Below are positions 51,485 through 59,653 of a stretch of 64,000 nt of DNA, piece after piece. The notes under the pieces were generated by a model, which had not been told where the DNA came from, searched no databases, and saw nothing but the letters and a program-made list of their open reading frames with translations. Within the stretch, counting starts at the first letter, position 1; every line of letters begins with the position of its first letter. Source of the stretch: UBA4877 sp002399345 (lineage in GTDB: Bacteria > Bacillota > Thermoanaerobacteria > Thermoanaerobacterales > UBA4877). The stretch lies in assembly GCA_036752905.1 (NCBI GenBank), contig DAIORT010000003.1, forward strand, positions 1-64,000, written 5' to 3'. The translations under genes were made by a program, and so were the position numbers.

Positions 51485-52957
51485 CTATATCTTTTCACTC
51501 TTTAGCGCCTTCACCATTGACACCATTGCGAATATCATTACAAAAATAAACGGGAAAGCCGCCGCAACAGATGCTGTTTGAAGTGCTGTCAAACCTCCTG
51601 AAAAGAGCAGCGCTACCGCAAGGAGTGACTGTACCAACCCACATATAAACTTCTTTCTGTTGCCCGGATTGAGATCACCTTCCGATGTAAACATGCCCAA
51701 TACAAATGTAGCTGAATTGGCCGACGTTACAAAAAAAGTGCATAACAGTGCAACTGCAACTATTGATAAAAGCCATGCCAGAGGGTAATGTCCAAATACT
51801 TGGAACAAAGCCGTCTCGGGGGCTTTAGCCAATGCAGACAGGCCCTTAAGTCCGATTGTATCCTTCAGGTTTATACCCATGCTTCCGAATGCAGAAAACC
51901 ATATGATTGAGGCCAGCGCGGGAGCAGCAATGACTCCGCCAACAAACTCTCTGATGGTTCTTCCTTTTGATATCCTCGCAATAAAGCTTCCCACAAAGGG
52001 AGCCCAGGCTATCCACCATGCCCAGTAAAAAATTCTCCATTTGTTGATCCAGCCGTTATCGCCAAATGCGCTGATTTTCAAGCTGTCTTTAATAAAATCA
52101 TTTATATATAACCCCAAACCGTTGATAAGATTGTTCAAAATAGGTAAGGTGGGGCCTAATATTATCACAAGAACCAACAAAGCTATCGCCAGATAAAGAT
52201 TTATGTCGCCAAGAGCCTTTATCCCCTTGTCAATACCTGTAACTGCAGTCCAGATAAATAAAACTGTAATTACGCTTATTATTATTACCTGCACAAATTT
52301 CGTCTCCGGCAAGCCGAAAAGGTAGTTTAAACCGCTATTTATCTGAAGGGTGCCAAGGCCTAAGGATGTAGCAATACCTGCTACTGTTGCAAATACAGCC
52401 AGTATATCTATTATTTTTCCTACAGGGCCTTTAACTCCCTTTTCTCCGATTAACGGTGTAAATATACTGCTTATAAGTCCGGGAGCATGTTTTCTGAACT
52501 GAAAATATGCAAGAGCCAGGCCTATAATGCTATATGTTGCCCATGGATGAAAACCCCAGTGCATAAAGGATGACTTCATTGCAAAATCAGCAGCCTGAAG
52601 GCTCCCGGCTGCTATACCTTCTGGTGGGGCTACAAAGTGCGATATAGGCTCGGCCGCCCCCCAAAATACAAGTCCGATACCCATACCCGCTCCAAACAGC
52701 ATAGCAAACCATGATATGGTACTGTGTTCGGGTTTTGAGTCATCAGCGCCCAGCTTTATTTTTCCATACTTACTAAAAGCCAGAAAAATAGCAAATATTA
52801 CAAATGCCAGCATAACAAACAAATACAGCCAGCCGAAATCCCTGGTTAAAAAACCCAGTAAAGAATCTGCAAATGCCGCAAAACTTTCACTACCTAAGAT
52901 TCCCCATAATGCTACGGCAATAGTAAAAATAAGTGAGATACGATATACCATATACAC
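51485..52957 (-). CDS. BCCT family betaine/choline/carnitine transporter
   Basis: Twelve-helix secondary transporter for quaternary ammonium compounds. The 490 residues include the family signature region FYWAWWIAWAPFVGSFIARI (about 310-330) and the conserved GMGIGLVFWGAAEPISHF glycine-rich stretch (about 90-107). It is the last gene of an operon with the two substrate-binding subunits of a glycine/sarcosine/betaine reductase, 81 bp after the selenoprotein gene. This points to uptake of glycine betaine as the reductase substrate. Confidence 0.95.
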   Translation of the reverse strand: MYMVYRISLIFTIAVALWGILGSESFAAFADSLLGFLTRDFGWLYLFVMLAFVIFAIFLAFSKYGKIKLGADDSKPEHSTISWFAMLFGAGMGIGLVFWGAAEPISHFVAPPEGIAAGSLQAADFAMKSSFMHWGFHPWATYSIIGLALAYFQFRKHAPGLISSIFTPLIGEKGVKGPVGKIIDILAVFATVAGIATSLGLGTLQINSGLNYLFGLPETKFVQVIIISVITVLFIWTAVTGIDKGIKALGDINLYLAIALLVLVIILGPTLPILNNLINGLGLYINDFIKDSLKISAFGDNGWINKWRIFYWAWWIAWAPFVGSFIARISKGRTIREFVGGVIAAPALASIIWFSAFGSMGINLKDTIGLKGLSALAKAPETALFQVFGHYPLAWLLSIVAVALLCTFFVTSANSATFVLGMFTSEGDLNPGNRKKFICGLVQSLLAVALLFSGGLTALQTASVAAAFPFIFVMIFAMVSMVKALKSEKI

Positions 52958-52980
52958 ATATGCCTCCTCTTATGGCCGGG

Positions 52981-53006
52981 CCGGATGAGCAGAAAACTTC
53001 ATCCGG
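52981..53006 (-). other. Hairpin between the selenoprotein and BCCT genes
   Basis: CCGGATGA (52981-52988) is perfectly complementary to TCATCCGG (52999-53006). No T run follows on the minus strand, so it may be an mRNA-stabilising or processing element rather than a full terminator. Confidence 0.5.
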
Positions 53007-53038
53007 TTCGACATAATTACTTATTGTACCCTGTTTTA

Positions 53039-54349
53039 TTAAGATTTAAATACCGTCTGCTCATTAATATCAGTGGTCAGTGCATTAAGTGCTACGCCAA
53101 CCAAATGATACCTCAGTTTATACTGCTCCTCACTGCTCTTTGTGGGATCCCCCAGGGGATGAGGGATAGAAACAGTCTGAACTATTTTATTACTACCTAC
53201 GGTTAATGCGACAGGAACAAGATTGCACATTTGTACAATAGGCATACCTGTACGTTCAATTTCTTTAACTATCGTTGCTCCGCAACGTGTGCAGGTTCCT
53301 CACGTAGACACCTGTATAACACCGTCTACGCCTTCTTCCTTAAGGTAAGGCACCATCTCCTTAGCCATTCTCGCCGCCTCTCCTTGAGTCGTTCCTGTCC
53401 CTACGGTAGAATAAAAATGGTCATTGAACTTGCCGATCTTACCCTCTCTTTCATAAGCCCGCATTGCATCCACTGGAACAATTACATTAGGATTTTTGTT
53501 GGCCTCGGTAGGATCGAATCCCGCATGGATCGTCTTATAAGCCCCGCTTTCCAACCTATCTAATCCGGAGATATCATACTTGCCCCATCTCGTAGCGGAA
53601 GCCGACTGTATTTTGTCGGGATTATCAGCAGGAACAATGCCGCCGGATGTAACAATTGCAATATTAGCCTTTGAGAGGTCCTTGATGGAGGGCGCTACAT
53701 CAACTACATCCTTAGGAGGTATGGGAAGTTCTGTTTCAAACGGCTGCCCGCTTAACTTCCTAAGGAGCATATCAACAGCCCTGTCGGCAGCAGTAACCGG
53801 CGGATTTGTCCATACCTGACGTCTTATTCCCCTCCCGTAGTATCCCTCTTCTTCTGCAGATAATAACTCCTTGCCGGTTAACAGTTTCATACCGAACTGC
53901 GCCATTTTCTTTACGTCTCTTCTCATTTTTGCGGCACTGTCTCCGCCTTTGAAGATATACATATCCTGGCGGAACATCTCTACACCGGGATTTTCCTCAT
54001 TCATAGAAGTTATGACCGGAACTTTATATTTTTTACTGACCGCATTACATACCTGTCCGCAGGCAACTCCATATCTTCCAGCTCTGAAGGCGGGACCGGC
54101 AAAAAATATATCAAATTCTTTATCCGCTAAAAATTTCATGATAGTGTCTGTCGCTTCAGTGGTGTGTGAACCCATATAGTTATCACCGCATATTACTGTA
54201 TGAGTCACTTTCACATCGTCACCCAGCTGTGCCTGCAATGCCATAGCCGGCCCTACTGTACCTTCCTTTATAACAGGAGCAAAATCGGCCTTGTCTTCTC
54301 CTCCTATTTGACCAAAAAATTGGTTCAAATACAGAATAGCTTTCTTCAT
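53039..54349 (-). CDS. Glycine/sarcosine/betaine reductase component B selenoprotein (GrdB/GrdF/GrdH type), in-frame UGA = Sec
   Basis: Substrate-activating selenoprotein of the Stickland-type reductase that splits the amine from glycine, sarcosine or betaine and passes a carboxymethyl group to selenoprotein A. The frame runs from ATG 54349 to TAA 53039, through one TGA at 53300-53302 (residue 350). The flanking residues VST-U-GTCTRCGAT are those of the family selenocysteine site. The 86 residues after the TGA continue the homology (VPVALTVGSNKIV, IPHPLGDP). Total length is 436. The partner proprotein gene lies 21 bp upstream and a BCCT transporter downstream. Betaine is the likely substrate, from the transporter. 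Confidence 0.95.
53273..53302 (-). promoter_or_regulatory. Candidate bacterial SECIS element after the UGA
   Basis: Twelve bases past the UGA the mRNA can form CGUUGC-GGA-GCAACG (53273-53287), six pairs with a guanine-led loop about 21 bases from the UGA. That is the position expected for a SelB-binding hairpin. It lies within the coding sequence. Confidence 0.65.
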
Positions 54350-54369
54350 ATCACAACCTCCTTCTAAAT

Positions 54370-55695
54370 CTAAAATTCCTTCACTGTTTTAGTTGACCAT
54401 CCCACCACCTGATCTCCGCAAAACATGGAGTTGTTCTCCATAATGATGGAGCCATCCTTTCTTACTGAAGGGCCAAGTATTTCATCACCAGCCCATCCTC
54501 CGGCCAGGCCATCTCTTGCCAGAGATTTAAGCTCTCCCAATACCGTATCCATGGGTGGAAGCTCTATCAGCTGGGAAACGTCGCCGGCAGATACAATCGC
54601 ATCCGCCTTAGGATCCAATGTAACCAGCGGTTGTGATCTTCCGTCCCTTCCTGTACACTCCGGCGTCAGCCCGACAGTTTTAATTCCTTCGTCCTCCAAA
54701 GCCGCAAGGCAGGCTATAAAATCTGCATCGGGATTGCCGTAACCCTCCTCTGCAACTATAGTGCTGTCCGCGCCGAGTGATTTTGCGATTTGAGCCACAA
54801 GCAGAGCTGATCTTTCCTTCTGATCCATAGCAACATTTAAATTAGACATAATAATCCCCAGGAAGTTAATTGTCTTCCCATGTTCCTTATATAACCTTCT
54901 TATAACAGGGAAATTCTGAAAATCATAGGTGGACCATTTAGACGAGCAGGGCATAAAACTCCCCGAGATTATTGCGCCGTCCAGCACCTCATTGGGATGC
55001 ATGAATGTAGGCAGCATGTTATTTGAATCCCATCCGTACACCAAATCATTGTAGCCCAATATCTCCATTTGAGACTGAAGCTGTAAAACCAACGCTACAG
55101 ATGGCAGATCATTTACCTCTTCTGACCGCTTTGTCACCGGCCCTAGCTCGAATGTCTCTGTTTCCTCCGGCTCAAGGTTTTTAACGCATGAACCGATATA
55201 CTCCGCCAGTCTCATTCCTGCCCATCTTAAAACCTTGTTTTTCTTTTGCTGCTCATTTTTTTCAAAATCCTCATCGGTATCGGCAACCAAAACAATATTG
55301 TTGAGCTTGGAATAATAGGTGTATTTAGCGCCCTTTCCGCTCATATCAATAAGTCCATCTTGAAAACCACCCCAATGCTTGCCCACAATCAGTACACTAC
55401 AGTTTTTTAAAGCCAATGTTCTTCCATTACCGGCCTGCATCAAATCCCCGGTAACCCCTGGAAATACTGGGCCGCCATTCGCCCTTGTCCTTGGCTCAAC
55501 AGCCTCTTTTACAGGTACAATCCTGACTTTGTCGCCGGGTTTTACTATGTACAGTTTGGCATCCGTGATATGCGCATCCTCTCTAACAACATTGAGCGCC
55601 TCCTCCTTGTTGATTGTCAAAAGCCCGTCTTTATATGAGGAATCCTCTCCAAAGACAATGTCTTTGACAAAAAAATTACCTAACTCCAACTTCAT
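54370..55695 (-). CDS. Glycine/sarcosine/betaine reductase component B proprotein (GrdE/GrdG/GrdI type)
   Basis: Proprotein that is cut into alpha and beta subunits, leaving a pyruvoyl-type carbonyl group that binds the substrate amine. From ATG 55695 (behind GAGGAGGG) the 441 residues match the family: LELGNFFVKDIVFG at the start, FPGVTGDLMQAGNGRTLALK, GAIISGSFMPCSSKWSTYDFQ around Cys250, and GIKTVGLTPECTGRDGRSQ around Cys347. Cys250 lies where cleavage would give subunits of about equal size and is my preferred processing site. Cys347 is less likely. It precedes the selenoprotein gene by 20 bp. Confidence 0.93.
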   Translation of the reverse strand: MKLELGNFFVKDIVFGEDSSYKDGLLTINKEEALNVVREDAHITDAKLYIVKPGDKVRIVPVKEAVEPRTRANGGPVFPGVTGDLMQAGNGRTLALKNCSVLIVGKHWGGFQDGLIDMSGKGAKYTYYSKLNNIVLVADTDEDFEKNEQQKKNKVLRWAGMRLAEYIGSCVKNLEPEETETFELGPVTKRSEEVNDLPSVALVLQLQSQMEILGYNDLVYGWDSNNMLPTFMHPNEVLDGAIISGSFMPCSSKWSTYDFQNFPVIRRLYKEHGKTINFLGIIMSNLNVAMDQKERSALLVAQIAKSLGADSTIVAEEGYGNPDADFIACLAALEDEGIKTVGLTPECTGRDGRSQPLVTLDPKADAIVSAGDVSQLIELPPMDTVLGELKSLARDGLAGGWAGDEILGPSVRKDGSIIMENNSMFCGDQVVGWSTKTVKEF

Positions 55696-55792
55696 TCTCC
55701 ACGCTCCCTCCTCAATAATTATTGTTTTACCATTGCAAACGTTATCCTCATTCAAACATGTTGAAAATAAACAATTGCAATAAAGTTATTTT

Positions 55793-55812
55793 AACATAAT
55801 CATGATTATGTT
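55793..55812. promoter_or_regulatory. 20-bp perfect palindrome, probable TetR operator
   Basis: AACATAATCATGATTATGTT is its own reverse complement over all 20 bases. It lies midway between the divergent tetR and reductase genes, so a TetR dimer bound here could control both directions. Confidence 0.8.
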
Positions 55813-55835
55813 TCAAACGCAATAAAATAAAATAT

Positions 55836-55864
55836 TTGTTCCAAAATACAAAATAATATATAAT
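55836..55864 (+). promoter_or_regulatory. Promoter of the tetR gene
   Basis: TTGTTC (55836-55841), exact 17-base spacer, TATAAT (55859-55864), 34 bp before the tetR start, with AGAAAGGA as ribosome site. Confidence 0.7.
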
Positions 55865-55898
55865 TAATACAATAATTTAATCAGAAAGGACAGACAGC

Positions 55899-56561
55899 AT
55901 GCACAAGAAGAATACCATCAAGGAAAATAAAATAAAGAGAGCCTTCATAGAAAACACCAATAAAATAATAAAAGAAGAAGGACTAAGTAAAGTTAAAATC
56001 AGAAAAGTCGCATCCAAGGCAGGCTTTAACAGCGCGACCATATATAATTACTTTGAAAATCTGGATCATCTGATCCTGCTTGCTTTAATGAAATACCTAA
56101 AAGATTATACATCATCTATCCCTGAATACCTGAGTAATGCAAAAAACTCCATGGATAGATTTTTGAAGGATTGGGAGTGTTTCTGTTATTATTCATTTAA
56201 AAATCCCGAGATATACTATTCAATATTCTTTGCAGATATAGGCAGGAATTTTAATGAATATATCAAAGAATACTACAAGCTTTATCCTGAAGAACTAGGA
56301 AATCAAAATGAAGATATCTCATCGATGCTTTTGAAATATAATATCTACGAGCGTAATATGGTTTTAGTAAACGAATGCGTAAAAGAAGGATTCATAAAAG
56401 CAGAGGATGCAGAATCCCTAAATGAAATATCCATATTGATTTATGAGGGCATGCTTTTTAAGGTTGTAAATAAGAAAATCGATCCTGATAAAGCCATGAA
56501 CAAAACAATTAAATATATACGACATACTGCAAATTCATTTTCCCTAAAACAATTAACTTAA
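55899..56561 (+). CDS. TetR-family transcriptional regulator
   Basis: A 220-residue repressor-type protein. The N-terminal helix-turn-helix (about 12-60) contains KVKIRKVASKAGFNSATIYNYFENLDHL, the TetR recognition pattern. The rest is helical and poorly conserved, as usual for the ligand domain. It is divergent from the reductase-BCCT operon, with a 20-bp palindrome between them, and probably regulates that operon in response to substrate. The coding sequence is rich in AAA/ATA codons compared with its neighbours. Its 3' end overlaps the convergent prmC gene by nine bases. Confidence 0.93.
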   Translation: MHKKNTIKENKIKRAFIENTNKIIKEEGLSKVKIRKVASKAGFNSATIYNYFENLDHLILLALMKYLKDYTSSIPEYLSNAKNSMDRFLKDWECFCYYSFKNPEIYYSIFFADIGRNFNEYIKEYYKLYPEELGNQNEDISSMLLKYNIYERNMVLVNECVKEGFIKAEDAESLNEISILIYEGMLFKVVNKKIDPDKAMNKTIKYIRHTANSFSLKQLT

Positions 56562-57392
56562 CCTGCCTGTTATCACCCTGTCCAGGCCAGCCATATCCTT
56601 TATGACCCTTATGTCTGCAAATTCCCCGCCCATAAGCATTTCTACATCACCAGCCTCGTCATACCCTATCTCTAAAGCAATAAATCCACCATCTTTTAAA
56701 TATTGCGGCGCACCTTCTATAATGCGCTTATAAAAGTCTGTGCCGTTTTTGCCTCCGTTCAGTGCACCGTCAGGTTCATATTGCACCTCGGGCATCAAAC
56801 CTCTCATATCACTGCTCTTTATATACGGGGGATTACCAACTATAGCATCGGCTTTTAAGTTTTCAGGCAGAGGTTTATAAAGATCGCCGCGTAGCACATT
56901 CACCCTGTCATCTACGCTCAGCCTGTGCGCATTTAACCTTGCCACATCACAGGCAGCCGCCGATATATCGGTAGCATATATGTATGCATCATATAAATAA
57001 TAGGCCAGAGAAACAGCAATTGCTCCCGAACCTGTACACAAATCAATGACATTAGCATTTTCAGACAGCATATTCATAACGGATTCCGTGAGCAGCTCGG
57101 TTTCCGGCCGGGGTATGAGTATACCCTCCCGTACGGCAAAATCCAGACCCATAAACTCCTTATGGCCCGTAATATAGCTTAAGGGATATCTTTTCTCCCT
57201 GCTGCCTAAGTATTGTAAATACAAGCTATATCTTTTATTCGGCAGCTTCTCATTCAAACGGGAGAGAAGTTTAGCCCTGCTGATACCGCACGCATAGGAT
57301 ATCAGCACCTCACAATCCAGCCTGGCCGTGTCTATGCCGGCCCGCGCCAGCCTAGCCGTTCCTTCTTTTAAAGCCTCACGATATAATGTCAT
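56553..57392 (-). CDS. prmC: Peptide chain release factor N5-glutamine methyltransferase PrmC (HemK)
   Basis: Methylates the glutamine of the GGQ motif in release factors RF1 and RF2. From the ATG at 57392 the 279 residues show the N-terminal helical domain, the SAM loop IDLCTGSGAIAVSLA and the catalytic NPPY motif (VGNPPYI). The start overlaps the DUF1385 gene by 17 bases, behind a GGAGG site. In many Firmicutes prfA follows prmC. Here the convergent tetR gene follows instead. Confidence 0.96.
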   Translation of the reverse strand: MTLYREALKEGTARLARAGIDTARLDCEVLISYACGISRAKLLSRLNEKLPNKRYSLYLQYLGSREKRYPLSYITGHKEFMGLDFAVREGILIPRPETELLTESVMNMLSENANVIDLCTGSGAIAVSLAYYLYDAYIYATDISAAACDVARLNAHRLSVDDRVNVLRGDLYKPLPENLKADAIVGNPPYIKSSDMRGLMPEVQYEPDGALNGGKNGTDFYKRIIEGAPQYLKDGGFIALEIGYDEAGDVEMLMGGEFADIRVIKDMAGLDRVITGRLS

Positions 57393-58299
57393 CGTCACCC
57401 TCAACCTCCAGTATTGCCTTGAGTGAAGCAATAGCAACAGCCAGCTGCGAATCATCCGGCTGCCGTGTGGTCAATTTTTGAAGCATCATGCCCGGATATG
57501 CCACAGCCCGCGCCAGCTTGCTGTCACTTTTCCCCGCCCATCTTATGAGCTCATAGGAAATACCTGCAACAATAGGCAAAAGCACAATCCTTAAGACCAC
57601 CCTTGTCCAAAAGTTAGGCCAATTGAATATTGAAAAAAGAAGTATGCTGACAATCATGACCAGGAAAAGAAAGTTAGTACCGCAGCGGGGATGCAACGTG
57701 GTATATTTCTGCGCATTCTCCGGTGTTAGCTCATCCCCATGCTCATAGCAGTGTATGGTCTTATGCTCGGCACCGTGGTATTCAAATACCCTGCGTATAT
57801 CCTCCATCCTCGTTATGGCAACAAGATAAAGAAGAAACATAGAAACCCTTATGATTCCTTCAATAATATTAAGTAAAAATCCTGAATCAGTTATTCTCCC
57901 GGCAAGGTTTGCCAGCCATGTTGGCATAACAAAAAAAAGTAATACTGCCAGGCCCAGAGAAATAATAAGCGAAAAGCCCATTATAACATCATCGAGCTTT
58001 TCGCCGAAGATTTTTTGCAGAAATCTGTCAAAGGCGGTCGGCTCCTCTTCAATATCCTCACCGGCCATTTCCGCGGAATAGGTTATGGCATTTACCCCCA
58101 TAACCAATGATTCGACAAGGGATGCCATTCCCCGCAGCAGCGGCAGCTTGAAAACAGGATGCCTGTCAGAAAAAGAGTCTAATCTTTTCCTGTCTATATT
58201 TATCCCGTCCTTGCTGCGGACGGCAATAGCTATATTGTTCCTGCCGCGCATCATTACTCCCTCGATAACGGCCTGGCCGCCTATGGAAGTCTTTCTCAT
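57376..58299 (-). CDS. DUF1385 family membrane protein (YqhQ-like)
   Basis: Membrane protein conserved in Firmicutes, function not established. From the ATG at 58299 the 307 residues begin with IGGQAVIEGVMMRG, the family signature. Later come several hydrophobic segments and EYHGAEHKTIHCYEHG, then HPRCGTNFLFLVM, where conserved histidines and cysteines could bind metal. It lies in the usual place between rpmE and prmC. The open frame to 58359 adds residues outside the family. Confidence 0.94.
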   Translation of the reverse strand: MRKTSIGGQAVIEGVMMRGRNNIAIAVRSKDGINIDRKRLDSFSDRHPVFKLPLLRGMASLVESLVMGVNAITYSAEMAGEDIEEEPTAFDRFLQKIFGEKLDDVIMGFSLIISLGLAVLLFFVMPTWLANLAGRITDSGFLLNIIEGIIRVSMFLLYLVAITRMEDIRRVFEYHGAEHKTIHCYEHGDELTPENAQKYTTLHPRCGTNFLFLVMIVSILLFSIFNWPNFWTRVVLRIVLLPIVAGISYELIRWAGKSDSKLARAVAYPGMMLQKLTTRQPDDSQLAVAIASLKAILEVEGDDDIIS

Positions 58300-58378
58300 A
58301 AATATCACCCCCGGTGCATTTCCGGCGTGTCGTAACGCCGCTGCCGGACCGATCTTCATAAATATGACTTATCTTTTA

Positions 58379-58600
58379 TTACTTATCGCTGTCTTTTTTA
58401 TTTCTGCCATATCTCTTATTAAATCTGTCAATTCTTCCGCCGCTATCTATAAGTTTCTGCTGGCCGGTGTAGAAAGGATGGCACTTCGAACAAACTTCCA
58501 CGTGGATCTCTTTCTTGGTAGAACCGGTTACAAAAGTGTTACCGCATGCACATTTTACTACCGCATCTTCGTAGAATTTCGGATGAATTTTTTCCTTCAT
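58379..58600 (-). CDS. rpmE: 50S ribosomal protein L31 (zinc-binding form)
   Basis: Small protein of the large ribosomal subunit. From ATG 58600, six bases after AGGTGA, the 73 residues begin MKEKIHPKFYEDAVVKCACG and have Cys17, Cys19, Cys37 and Cys40. These are the zinc ligands of the C+ form, so zinc availability may affect it. It lies between trpS and DUF1385 in the rho operon. Confidence 0.97.
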   Translation of the reverse strand: MKEKIHPKFYEDAVVKCACGNTFVTGSTKKEIHVEVCSKCHPFYTGQQKLIDSGGRIDRFNKRYGRNKKDSDK

Positions 58601-58670
58601 CTTTATCACCTCGCTTAAATCTCTACTTTAACCACGTAATTATACCATAAAAGTATTACTGCTGCAAGCA

Positions 58671-59651
58671 TCAGAAAATGGCCAGGCCTATCTTCCGCTT
58701 AACATCATTCAAGGTTTTTTCAGCCACAACCTGTGCTTTTTCACTGCCGTCTCTCAAAATGCTCTCAAGTTGTTCCTCGGAAAAGCCCTGGCATCTGTCC
58801 TGTATAACACTTAAGTTTTCGTTAATTACATCAACAAGGTCTTTTTTAAAGACGCCGTAACCGCAACCCTCATATTTCTTTACTATATCAGGTACGGACA
58901 TACCGCTCATGACGCTGTATATATTTAAAAGGTTACTCACACCTGGCTTATTGTCTTCATCATATCTGATAACCGATTCCGAATCGGTGGTTGCCTTCAT
59001 AATCTTTTTCTTAACCGCACCCGGGCTGTCCAAAAGATTAATCCTTCCGTTGCCGTCCTCATCGCTCTTGCTCATCTTTTTTGAAGGGTCGACCAGCGAC
59101 ATTATTCTCGCGCCCTCCTTGGGTATTATCCCCTGCGGCATAACGAATGCCTCACCGAAACGGTTGTTAAATCTTGCAGCCAGGGTACGGGCAAGCTCTA
59201 GGTGCTGCTCCTGATCATTTCCCACCGGCACAAAGTCTGTCTGATAAAGAAGTATATCCGCGGCCATCAGCACCGGATACATGAAAAGTCCGGAAGAAAC
59301 ATTCTTTTTCCCCTTGCTCTTATCCTTAAACTGGGTCATGCGTGAAAGTTCACCGAAATATGAAATACATGAAAGCAACCAGCCCAGCTCTGCGTGTGCA
59401 CTCACCTGCGACTGTATAAAAAGCGTAGACTTTTTTGGATCGAGTCCGATAGCCAAATAAATGGCGGCCAATCTATAGCTCGTCTTCCGTAATGCCTCCG
59501 GATCCTGTGGAACCGTAAGGGCATGCAGATCGACTATGCAATAAAAACACTCATGCTCATCCTGCAGCCCAACGAATTGCTTCATTGCGCCGACATAGTT
59601 ACCCAGGTGAATATCGCCGGTGGGTTGAACTCCAGAAAATACTCTCTTCAT
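58671..59651 (-). CDS. trpS: Tryptophan--tRNA ligase
   Basis: Charges tRNA-Trp with tryptophan. The 326 residues have the class I motifs PTGDIHLGNYVGA (HIGH equivalent) and KKMSKSD (KMSKS), with GNDQEQHLELAR between them. The start lies three bases after the rho stop, so it is translated with rho. No T-box leader is possible in that space. A trpS gene between rho and rpmE is an unusual order. Confidence 0.97.
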   Translation of the reverse strand: MKRVFSGVQPTGDIHLGNYVGAMKQFVGLQDEHECFYCIVDLHALTVPQDPEALRKTSYRLAAIYLAIGLDPKKSTLFIQSQVSAHAELGWLLSCISYFGELSRMTQFKDKSKGKKNVSSGLFMYPVLMAADILLYQTDFVPVGNDQEQHLELARTLAARFNNRFGEAFVMPQGIIPKEGARIMSLVDPSKKMSKSDEDGNGRINLLDSPGAVKKKIMKATTDSESVIRYDEDNKPGVSNLLNIYSVMSGMSVPDIVKKYEGCGYGVFKKDLVDVINENLSVIQDRCQGFSEEQLESILRDGSEKAQVVAEKTLNDVKRKIGLAIF

Positions 59652-59653
59652 AA

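Noticed and set aside
53300..53302. TGA as a nonsense mutation splitting a pseudogene
   Set aside because: The position matches the family selenocysteine site, homology continues in the same frame, and a SECIS-like hairpin follows.
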